Origin: Aalborgiella sp031390045
GTDB taxonomy: Bacteria; Pseudomonadota; Gammaproteobacteria; Burkholderiales; Burkholderiaceae_C
Direction: 5' to 3'
Assembly (NCBI GenBank): GCA_031390045.1
Contig: JANMTB010000090.1
Coordinates: 1-6,979 of the forward strand
DNA: 6,979 nucleotides
Shown here: positions 1 through 5,806 of the stretch, piece after piece
Layout of the letters: every line of letters begins with the position of its first letter
How positions within the stretch are numbered: the stretch's first letter is position 1
The notes under the pieces: model-generated
Seen by the model: only the letters and a program-made list of their open reading frames with translations
Told to the model about the DNA's origin: nothing
The model's database searches: none
Program-made: the position numbers and the translations under genes

Positions 1-234
1 GGCGCTTCGAACTTGCAGGGCTTGTGGGAAATTCGCAGTTTGCAACAAGGCATCACCCAAGCCCCAGCCCGACAACACCTTGAAAGCATTCGGGCTGATT
101 TGTACCCCAGCACCGACTTCGCCAAAAGCATCGGACTGCTCTAAAACGGTGACTTTCAAGCCTATTTGGGCAAGTGCCAATGCAGCGCCCAAGCCGCCAA
201 TGCCTGCGCCGGCTATCAAAACATGTGTTGTCAC
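1..234 (-). CDS. FAD-dependent monooxygenase, N-terminal 78 residues (runs off left edge)
   Basis: The visible part is the N-terminal Rossmann half-domain of a class A flavoprotein monooxygenase (salicylate / 3-hydroxybenzoate hydroxylase-like, PF01494-type). These enzymes use FAD and NAD(P)H to hydroxylate aromatic or related rings in the cytoplasm. Residues 5-16 form the first beta strand and the dinucleotide loop GAGIGG (9-14). E32, at the end of the second strand, is the expected ribose-binding acid. The following GEVGAGVQISPNA stretch (38-50) is typical of this family. The GTG at 234 is chosen because no in-frame ATG lies nearby, the glycine loop falls at the usual distance from the start, and an AGGA sits 8 bases upstream. 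The start overlaps the stop of the GTPase gene as GTGA, which suggests translational coupling. The DG and GD motifs and the substrate domain lie outside the window, so the substrate cannot be named. A related UbiH-like hydroxylase is the main alternative. Confidence 0.88.
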   Translation of the reverse strand, partial: MTTHVLIAGAGIGGLGAALALAQIGLKVTVLEQSDAFGEVGAGVQISPNAFKVLSGWGLGDALLQTANFPQALQVRSA

Positions 235-2420
235 GCCAGCTGTCCTGTTTCAGGATACAAACTTTGCAGCACAGCTTGGGTGGTTTGCAGCAAGATGGTT
301 TGCAGCTCGGCTTGGGAATCTGCAGAGGCTGCATGAGATGTTGCAGCTGATGCTTTCTCCCACACCGCATGCAATTTTCCCCACTGTGGCGCAAGTGCGG
401 CTTCTATGCGTGCCACCCAAAAGGCGGGCGGCTCGGTTTGCGTCCACTCACCGCGGCCACGACCAAAATGGGCAACGGCTAGGTAACCCAACAAGGCGGA
501 GCGGGTTAAGTCATCCAGCACTTCGGGCGTCCAGGCGATCGTGGGTGTTTCAACGCCTGTGACCAGGTTGTAACCCCGCGCCAGCCCTGCCCCGCCCAGT
601 GCACCCAACACGCCGCCGGCCAGCATGCCGCCGCCCAGTGTCAAACCGCCGCTCAAAATATCGGCTTTCAGCCCCATCAGCGCACCGGTGACGACGCCGC
701 CCCACAGCGCGGCTTTGCCTTCGCTTTGCGGTGCTTGCACGGCATAGTGCTCGGCCAAGCGCGTCAACACCGCGCTGCTGGCTTGGCCGTCTAGGTGGTG
801 AAGCGCGATCAATGCGTCGGTGTTGCTGCGAATATCGGTATCCAGGCGTTTCGACAATGCCTTCATCGCCAGCGCTTTGGGTGTGTTGTCGCCATCGCTT
901 AGCCCCATGGCTTTGCCCAATGCGACACCGGCTTCTTTGAATTTGCTTGACCAACCCACTTCGTTCACGATTTCTTTGTCAAACGCGGCGCGGCTCAAAC
1001 GCTGCGCTAACAAGATCATGGAAGCTTGGAAACGCGTTTGGTTGCGCTGTAGCCATGCGGCATTCAGCCGTGCGAATTCGGCTTGTTTATGAGGCAATGA
1101 TGTCGCAACCGTTTCCAGCAAGCGCCCTTCTTGCACCCAGCAGCGGGTGAAGGCATCTAATGAGAGAACGTCTTTGACGGTTTTGGCTTTAGAAACACGC
1201 ACTTTCCAGCGCTTCAGTTCAACATCCGCAAGTTCTGGCGTCTTCAGATCACCGACTTGGTTGAGCAACACCACGACGGGCTTGCCTATCAAGTCCAACA
1301 CTTTCAACTCAGCATCTAAATACGCCACCTCGAGCGGGTTTTCAGAGGCGTTGACGAGGTACAGCACTACATCCGATTCGTCAAACATATGCCGCACGGC
1401 ACGCTGGCTGTACCAAAAAGCACGGTTTTGCAGTCTATCCCACACTTCCGACAAAAACCAACCCAACGGGTTGCCAGATTGCGACATGCGTTTAGCCAGC
1501 AATTCGCTGTCGCCGAAACCGGGCGTATCCCACAACTCCAGCCTTTCTAAAACGCCTTGATACTCAGATTCAACCAACACATGACGTTCAGCAGTGTGGG
1601 TGACGTGCTCGGCATCGCGAACTTCACCAATGTCGCGCCCTAGGAGCGTGCGTGCCAAGGTGGTTTTGCCGACGTTGGTGTGGGCGACCAGACTGAGGGC
1701 GATGGTTTGAATTGACGCATATGTTTTTTCGGGAACGTGATGCGCAGGTACGGTTTGCAGCTTGTTCTGCTTATTTTTTGAATCGTCACTCGCCTGCTTC
1801 AAATTCTGAGCCTGCCGGTATGACCACAGCGCTAGCAAGCTGCGCGGCAGCAGCACGACCAAAAACACAGTGATGGCATACCAATGGATCCAACGCCCTG
1901 CGTTTTCACCGCTAGTGGAAGGTGCGCGCAGTTGCTCAAAGCTGGCCAAATCAGGAAAAGGTGAACTGCCAAACCATCCTGCCAGCCAAGCCGCAGGAGA
2001 AAGCACAATTCGAACCAGTTGATACGCAGCTTGCGTCGACAAAAACGTGCTTTGCCACAGCGCTTGGTAGTCAAAGACCAAACCGCGCCAGTACATGGCC
2101 AAGAGCGCACCCAAAGCCAACGCTGCAGCCGCCCAGTGCATCACCGTTGTTCCACGCGCTAAGGCAATGGCTTGTGTTGCATCAAGCTTGGGTAATTTGA
2201 AATACCGAGATTTTGAGAGCAAATTAGCCGCAATGAAAACGTAAACCGCCATATTCCACACCATCAACAGCAACAGCGGTGGCGCGAGGATGTTGACGGT
2301 GCGGCTGGCGGAACCGACAGCGTCTGTTCCAATACCCAGCAAAAAAGCCAAAGAAACGATTAGCCAACCTGCCCAGGATGGCCAAGCTCGAAGCTTCAAT
2401 GCGGATTGCCAAAAAGTCAT
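231..2420 (-). CDS. Membrane-anchored GTPase: DUF2868-like N-terminus fused to GTPase-DUF3482
   Basis: A 729-residue integral membrane GTPase of unknown role. Residues 17-200 carry four to five hydrophobic segments (about 18-37, 43-66, 94-110, 131-150, 179-199). The patterns NILAPPLLLLMVWN, the STFLS region, FPDL and RWIHWYA...PRSLLALW resemble the C-terminal two-thirds of DUF2868. A polar, lysine-rich linker (201-235) leads to a P-loop GTPase domain: G1 is AHTNVGKT (246-253), G3 is DTPG (298-301), and the G4 position reads NQVG (387-390) instead of NKxD. A threonine near 273-276 may serve as G2. The region after 400 fits DUF3482. It includes a glycine-rich hydrophobic stretch (572-614) that could insert into or lie on the membrane. 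The first Met is used because the next one (M53) lies inside a membrane segment. The ribosome-binding site is weak and the gene starts 13 bases after the DUF349 stop, so coupling is likely. The fusion call rests on remembered family patterns, not on a search. Confidence 0.85.
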   Translation of the reverse strand: MTFWQSALKLRAWPSWAGWLIVSLAFLLGIGTDAVGSASRTVNILAPPLLLLMVWNMAVYVFIAANLLSKSRYFKLPKLDATQAIALARGTTVMHWAAAALALGALLAMYWRGLVFDYQALWQSTFLSTQAAYQLVRIVLSPAAWLAGWFGSSPFPDLASFEQLRAPSTSGENAGRWIHWYAITVFLVVLLPRSLLALWSYRQAQNLKQASDDSKNKQNKLQTVPAHHVPEKTYASIQTIALSLVAHTNVGKTTLARTLLGRDIGEVRDAEHVTHTAERHVLVESEYQGVLERLELWDTPGFGDSELLAKRMSQSGNPLGWFLSEVWDRLQNRAFWYSQRAVRHMFDESDVVLYLVNASENPLEVAYLDAELKVLDLIGKPVVVLLNQVGDLKTPELADVELKRWKVRVSKAKTVKDVLSLDAFTRCWVQEGRLLETVATSLPHKQAEFARLNAAWLQRNQTRFQASMILLAQRLSRAAFDKEIVNEVGWSSKFKEAGVALGKAMGLSDGDNTPKALAMKALSKRLDTDIRSNTDALIALHHLDGQASSAVLTRLAEHYAVQAPQSEGKAALWGGVVTGALMGLKADILSGGLTLGGGMLAGGVLGALGGAGLARGYNLVTGVETPTIAWTPEVLDDLTRSALLGYLAVAHFGRGRGEWTQTEPPAFWVARIEAALAPQWGKLHAVWEKASAATSHAASADSQAELQTILLQTTQAVLQSLYPETGQLA

Positions 2421-2433
2421 ATCCGCAGTGGAT

Positions 2434-5334
2434 TTAACGTTTCAGCAATACTTTCAGCGCATTTTGCACCCGTCGCGCTGCGCCATCGTCGAAGCTGCTG
2501 GCCAATACTTTGGCAGCGTCCGCAGTCCAAGTTTGTGCTGGAGCAGGATCGTTGCGTTTGGTGAGTAGCTGTAGCTGCAACATGCGGCGTGCAGCCAAAT
2601 GTTCAGCTGGCGTAGGCATTTCGGCTGCCATTTCTAAGCGCAACAAAGCAGTATCCGCATCCGCTTGCTTGCCAGATGGTGCAGCAGTGATGGCGCTTGA
2701 CCACGCTGCTCTTGCAGTCGCTGGCAATTGCTTGCCCAAATCTTGCGCACTTGGCATTTTCGCGGCATCACGGGTTTGCCAAGCTTCTAGCAATTGCACC
2801 AACACCTCACCATGCGCAGCAGCAGCTAGCTTTTTAAGAGCAAACTGAGCAGCGTCCAAGGCATCGCGCTGGGCACGGAAAGCTGCATCACCCAAGCGTG
2901 GGCCGCGGTCTTCGTAGGCTGGACGTTCAGAGAAACGATCACCACGATCGCCTCTTGAATCAGGGCGCGAATCTGAGCGTGGGCCGCGAGAATCACGCGA
3001 ATCATTCCGATCGCCCGGTTTGCGGTCGCCAAACTTGCCAGCGCCAAATTTACCAGCTGGAGCAGGTTCAGATTTCTTCATGCCCGGTCGGTCGTCACCA
3101 CGCACGGCGATGACTTTTTTCGGTACAACCACAGGTTTAGGTGGCTCAACTGGTTCAACCGGCTCAGCGGCTGCTTTTTCAGCCTCTTCAGCCGCGTCAG
3201 CCATGGCATCTGCCTCGACATCTGCCACTTCTTGCGCTTCGGCTTGCTCTACAGGGCTAGCGCCTTCGGTAGAATTATCAGTTACTGCACTCGTATTTGC
3301 TATACTTTCGGTAGCTATTGAGTCATTATTTACGCCGGCTAGAGCCGTGTTAGACTCATTTTCAGCAGTTACAGCTGCCTTTTCGACTACTTTAGCTGCT
3401 GTTTGACCTTTGATAGCAGCTTCTAACGCAGCGATAGCAGCACGAATCTGCTGGCCATCACCTGACGTATTGGCCGCTTGCAGTGCTCTTGACGCATCCA
3501 CAACATGTTTGTCGTGCTCACCCATCGCAGAAGCAGCTTTTTCGCGCTCTTGGGTTTTGCGGTTGAAGGCTTCGTCAATCGGCTGGCGGAAGCTGTCCCA
3601 CAGCTTTTGCTCAAACTTGCGGTCTAGCGGAATGCTTTGTGCCTCGTGCGTCCATTGCTGTTGCAGTGATTTGACGGCGTCAATACGCATCATCGGCATT
3701 GCGCCTAGCGTTTTAGCCTCTTCAATCATGGCATGTCGGCGCTCGACACTGTGTTTTTGTGCCGCTTGCAGCGGCGCGTAGGCGGCATCCATCGCCGCTT
3801 TCCACTGAGGTTGCAGCTCGGCAAAGGTTTTTTCAGACACATGGCCTAGGTTTTGCCAGCGCTCGGCGAACTGATTCAAACCACGGCTGATAGCCTTCCA
3901 GTCGCCTTTGTTGGCTAACTCAGAGACTGGTGAGCTTGTACCGTCTGCGCCTTGACCCCAAGCCGTGACTTCAGCCATCAAATTCAGGCGCTCAGCGCGG
4001 TGGATGGCGTTTTCAGCTTTGACCTTCTCGATCCAAGCTTCCACCACCACGTGGGCGGCGTTACAAGCGTCGTCAAACGGCTTCCACAGGGCGTGGTTAG
4101 CCAATCCGCCTTGGTCAGTTTGCTTCCACTGCTCGCGCAGGGTGCGCAAGGTTTCTTGCATTTTGCGACCACCCAGTGCTTGGCCGTCGGGGCGTTTCAG
4201 CAATCCTTCGGCTTTCGCGACCAGCTCTTCACGCAGCTGGTCGGCACGCCAGCGCTGCCAGCCTTCTAGCTCGCCCGCCGCGGCTAAAGCGGCGTGGGCT
4301 TGGTTTTCAAGCTTATCGTCAATCAGTTTGCCGTGCTCCTTCAGGGCGTTGCGCAGCGCATTAGCCGCGCCAGCGCTGGCTTTACCATGGCCTTCGGTAA
4401 TTTCTTGCTCTAGTTTTAATAGCACACCACGCACATTATTCGCCGCCTGGAGCCTGATTTCAGGGTCAATTTTGGGTTTAGCAGGCTTTTTAGGCGTATC
4501 CTCAGCCTTGGCGACGCCTCGCAGTGCGCGAAGCTCGTCTGCCCACACAGGAACCGGGGGCAAAGGTGCTGACGCATCGGCAGCTGCCACCTCGGTCATC
4601 TTCAGGGCGGCTTGGAAAGCGTCCCATACTACTAATAGTTGGGCTTTGGAGGCTTCTAGCTGTGGGGCAAATTTGACATCCACACTCGCCCAGTTCGCAT
4701 CCACCACCAGGGCTTGTGCTTGGTCTTGCCAGTGCTGCACATCGGTTTGCAAGGCTGGGAGCACGTTGATCGCGTCTTTGTAGCTCTTAGTCGACAAAAT
4801 TTCAGTGCGCTGCGCTAGTAAGACAGCCGCTTCACGCTGTACCTGGGTATGGTGCTGCAAGTCTTCAATGCTTTTGACGCGCTCAGCCAGCTTGAGCTTG
4901 ACACTGACGAGTGGTTCTTTTGACAAGGGTGCGCCCGCTTTGGCAGCATCGCGCTGCCAAGCCATAGCGTCTGCAATGTTGAGTTTGCCCAATGAAAGAA
5001 GAGCTTGAGCTTTGGCAGCCCACTCTTCCCCGACAGCTTCTTGGCTCTTTGCTTTTTTTAGTTCATCTAACTTTTCACGGATTGGCTTGACCGCGCCTTT
5101 GTCTCTGTGGCTGAGCTCTTTGAAGACGTCTTGCATCTGCTCGGTGCTAGGGTTGGTCGCCATCCAGTCGCGCACCTTAGCAGCGCGGTCGCCTGCGGTC
5201 GGTGCAGAAAATGCGCCACCAGTGAGGGCGTCTAAGGGATGGGTTTCAGAGGCAGATTTAGCGTTCATGGGAGCTTTTGGCGCTTTAGCTGCTGGGGCAG
5301 CTGGCGCAGTTTTGTTAGTTAAAAAATCGAACAT
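2434..5334 (-). CDS. DUF349-repeat protein with disordered acidic/RG-rich linker
   Basis: A 966-residue soluble protein, predicted cytosolic, with no signal peptide or membrane segment. The central part shows at least three helical DUF349-type repeats (about 357-432, 447-522, 531-600), each built around a tryptophan signature: REQWKQT...LWKPFDDACNAA, AERWQNLG...QWKAAMDAAYAPL, and QQQWTHEA...LWDSFRQPIDEAF. Weaker helical repeats fill 48-250. Residues 250-292 are a Pro/Lys-rich linker. Residues 650-740 are acidic and low in complexity (EAEKAAAEPVEPVEPP). Residues 743-812 are rich in Arg, Asp, Gly and Ser (DSRGPRSDSRPDSRGDRGDR), which suggests an RNA-binding or condensate-forming tail. An alpha-helical domain follows (814-966). 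DUF349 has no established function that I know of. The gene comes first in a three-gene minus-strand operon. The ATG at 5334 has only a poor Shine-Dalgarno. M23 is an alternative start, but the residues between are plausible. Confidence 0.9.
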   Translation of the reverse strand: MFDFLTNKTAPAAPAAKAPKAPMNAKSASETHPLDALTGGAFSAPTAGDRAAKVRDWMATNPSTEQMQDVFKELSHRDKGAVKPIREKLDELKKAKSQEAVGEEWAAKAQALLSLGKLNIADAMAWQRDAAKAGAPLSKEPLVSVKLKLAERVKSIEDLQHHTQVQREAAVLLAQRTEILSTKSYKDAINVLPALQTDVQHWQDQAQALVVDANWASVDVKFAPQLEASKAQLLVVWDAFQAALKMTEVAAADASAPLPPVPVWADELRALRGVAKAEDTPKKPAKPKIDPEIRLQAANNVRGVLLKLEQEITEGHGKASAGAANALRNALKEHGKLIDDKLENQAHAALAAAGELEGWQRWRADQLREELVAKAEGLLKRPDGQALGGRKMQETLRTLREQWKQTDQGGLANHALWKPFDDACNAAHVVVEAWIEKVKAENAIHRAERLNLMAEVTAWGQGADGTSSPVSELANKGDWKAISRGLNQFAERWQNLGHVSEKTFAELQPQWKAAMDAAYAPLQAAQKHSVERRHAMIEEAKTLGAMPMMRIDAVKSLQQQWTHEAQSIPLDRKFEQKLWDSFRQPIDEAFNRKTQEREKAASAMGEHDKHVVDASRALQAANTSGDGQQIRAAIAALEAAIKGQTAAKVVEKAAVTAENESNTALAGVNNDSIATESIANTSAVTDNSTEGASPVEQAEAQEVADVEADAMADAAEEAEKAAAEPVEPVEPPKPVVVPKKVIAVRGDDRPGMKKSEPAPAGKFGAGKFGDRKPGDRNDSRDSRGPRSDSRPDSRGDRGDRFSERPAYEDRGPRLGDAAFRAQRDALDAAQFALKKLAAAAHGEVLVQLLEAWQTRDAAKMPSAQDLGKQLPATARAAWSSAITAAPSGKQADADTALLRLEMAAEMPTPAEHLAARRMLQLQLLTKRNDPAPAQTWTADAAKVLASSFDDGAARRVQNALKVLLKR
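2899..3108 (-). repeat. Imperfect Arg/Asp/Ser/Gly-rich coding repeat in the DUF349 gene
   Basis: This stretch encodes residues 743-812 of the DUF349 protein. The peptide units GKFGAGKFGD, DSRDSRGPR, SDSRPDSR and GDRGDR recur imperfectly. At the DNA level CGCGAATC-like octamers and CGATCGCC recur, as expected when a short repeat expands within an ORF. The reading frame is kept throughout. Low-complexity RG/RD tracts of this kind are generally disordered and often contact RNA. The length of this tract may vary between strains. Confidence 0.7.
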
Positions 5335-5342
5335 AGCCCAGT

Positions 5343-5372
5343 ATTATCGTGCATCTAAGGGCAAGGTTACAA
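5343..5372 (-). promoter_or_regulatory. Possible promoter for the DUF349-GTPase-monooxygenase operon
   Basis: Read on the minus strand, TTGTAA (5372-5367) is followed 18 bases later by GATAAT (5348-5343), a five-of-six match to the -10 consensus. Transcription would begin within a few bases of the ATG at 5334, giving an almost leaderless message. That would fit the absence of a good Shine-Dalgarno there. The -35 match is only four of six, and an undetected promoter further upstream is equally possible. Confidence 0.3.
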
Positions 5373-5482
5373 AGACAAAATCACACCAAAATGTTGATGG
5401 TTTTTGGCTTGTTTTATCCCTTGTTTTTAGGCTATTGCATTTGTTTTCTCTTCTTTACATGCCTGACAAACTGAGAACTTTC

Positions 5483-5500
5483 TTAGACAATCACGTCTAA
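5483..5500. promoter_or_regulatory. Inverted repeat TTAGAC-N6-GTCTAA, candidate operator
   Basis: Two perfect 6-base arms are separated by 6 bases (AATCAC), an 18-base dyad of the size usually bound by a dimeric helix-turn-helix regulator. It lies midway between the divergent genes, about 150 bases from the DUF349 start and about 90 bases upstream of the transglycosylase -35 box. It could serve either side. I cannot match it to a known regulator. Confidence 0.35.
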
Positions 5501-5551
5501 ATCGTTGAAATATAAGGTATTCTGGATAAATATACAGCCAAATCATCATTC

Positions 5552-5563
5552 AAAATGCATTTT
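5552..5563. promoter_or_regulatory. Palindrome AAAATGCATTTT
   Basis: A perfect 12-base palindrome two bases upstream of the larger dyad at 5566-5589. Both share a TGCAT core. It may be part of a compound operator or simply AT-rich curved DNA upstream of the promoter. Confidence 0.3.
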
Positions 5564-5565
5564 TT

Positions 5566-5589
5566 GCATATAAATCAATTTTTATATGC
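5566..5589. promoter_or_regulatory. 24-base dyad GCATATAAA-N6-TTTATATGC abutting the -35 box
   Basis: Two perfect 9-base arms flank a 6-base centre (TCAATT). The right arm ends at 5589, directly beside the TTGACT -35 box at 5590. That position suits an activator that contacts RNA polymerase, or an UP-like AT-rich element. A repressor is also possible. A transcriptional terminator is unlikely because no gene precedes it on either strand at this point. Confidence 0.5.
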
Positions 5590-5619
5590 TTGACTTGATC
5601 TATGAGAGGCGTTTAGAAT
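5590..5619 (+). promoter_or_regulatory. Sigma-70 type promoter for the transglycosylase leader
   Basis: TTGACT (5590-5595, five of six) and TAGAAT (5614-5619, five of six) are separated by 18 bases. The predicted start is near 5626, giving a leader of about 180 nt before the transglycosylase ATG. This is the best consensus promoter I see in the window. Confidence 0.65.
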
Positions 5620-5650
5620 TCGCGTCTTCATCGAAATATAGGGTTTACCC

Positions 5651-5701
5651 ATGTATTCCGCACCCGTTGCCGACTCCCGGCAAGGCTCATCGTACAAATA
5701 G
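5651..5701 (+). CDS. Candidate 16-residue leader ORF
   Basis: ATG at 5651 opens a short frame, MYSAPVADSRQGSSYK, that ends at TAG (5699-5701). It has a well-placed AGGG (5640-5643) 7 bases upstream, better than the Shine-Dalgarno of two of the large genes here. It lies inside the predicted transglycosylase leader, about 105 bases before that start. The hairpin at 5667-5683 lies within the ORF, and the stop codon falls in the loop of the next hairpin (5684-5716), so translating ribosomes would open both structures. It shows no run of one amino acid as in classic attenuators. It may be a regulatory leader peptide or a chance ORF. Confidence 0.35.
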   Translation: MYSAPVADSRQGSSYK

Positions 5702-5716
5702 GATCACACGATAGCC
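5667..5716 (+). promoter_or_regulatory. Two adjacent hairpins in the transglycosylase leader RNA
   Basis: The first hairpin pairs TTGCCG (5667-5672) with CGGCAA (5678-5683) around a 5-base loop. The second follows without a gap: GGCT-C-ATCGT (5684-5693) pairs with ACGATAGCC (5708-5716), nine base pairs with one bulged C and a 14-base loop. Neither is followed by a T run, so they are not intrinsic terminators. They could stabilise the message or regulate translation. I do not recognise a known riboswitch consensus. Confidence 0.45.
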
Positions 5717-5763
5717 CACGTACCCAACTGAAACGTTGTTGGCCAGCATACTGCTTCCTGAAA

Positions 5764-5786
5764 GGGTCGCACTTGCAAACTGACCC
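5764..5786 (+). promoter_or_regulatory. Hairpin just upstream of the transglycosylase ribosome-binding site
   Basis: GGGTC (5764-5768) can pair with GACCC (5782-5786) around a 13-base loop. It ends about 10 bases before the AGGA of the transglycosylase gene. By itself it leaves the ribosome-binding site free, so alternative pairing with upstream leader parts would be needed for control. Confidence 0.3.
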
Positions 5787-5795
5787 GCAAAGAAA

Positions 5796-5799
5796 AGGA
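5796..5799 (+). promoter_or_regulatory. Shine-Dalgarno AGGA that decides the transglycosylase start
   Basis: AGGA lies 7 bases before the ATG at 5807 but only 1 base before the in-frame ATG at 5801. Normal spacing therefore favours 5807 and a protein beginning MKAIDQ. Confidence 0.75.
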
Positions 5800-5806
5800 C
5801 ATGCTT

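Larger units (their letters stand above)
5335..5625. other. AT-rich divergent intergenic control region
   Basis: These bases separate the divergent DUF349 and transglycosylase transcription units. No ORF here has a convincing start and codon pattern. The segment is clearly richer in A and T than the genes, with poly-T and poly-A runs around 5401-5460 and 5510-5590. It contains three inverted repeats and the right-facing promoter, listed separately. The plus-strand ORF that enters from 5012 is the antisense shadow of the DUF349 gene. Confidence 0.7.

Noticed and set aside
53..394. Cys/Arg-rich 113-codon minus-strand ORF resembling a metal-binding protein
   Set aside because: The cysteines arise from reading the GTPase and monooxygenase genes out of frame. 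The in-frame glycine loop of the monooxygenase is far stronger evidence.
80..562. Plus-strand ORF of 160 codons near the left edge
   Set aside because: It is antisense to the monooxygenase and GTPase genes, both of which have recognisable motifs. It shows no domain of its own.
2899..3108. CRISPR-like or intergenic tandem array
   Set aside because: The repeats are short and imperfect, lie in an open reading frame, and have no regular spacers.
3965..4783. Long plus-strand ORF of 272 codons opposite the DUF349 gene
   Set aside because: It is wholly antisense to a gene with clear DUF349 signatures. Its translation is Ser/Ala/Arg/Trp-rich, as expected for a mirror frame of an Ala-rich protein, and it has no recognisable domain.
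5012..5500. Plus-strand ORF extending into the intergenic region
   Set aside because: Most of it is antisense to the DUF349 N-terminus. The extension into AT-rich DNA just lacks stops, and no ribosome-binding site or motif supports it.
5801..5806. Upstream ATG at 5801 as the transglycosylase start
   Set aside because: Only one base separates it from the AGGA, too close for initiation. The ATG at 5807 has normal spacing.
5626..5806. Known riboswitch (c-di-GMP, SAH or mini-ykkC type) in the leader
   Set aside because: None of the conserved core sequences I remember for these classes is present; only unclassified stems are visible.
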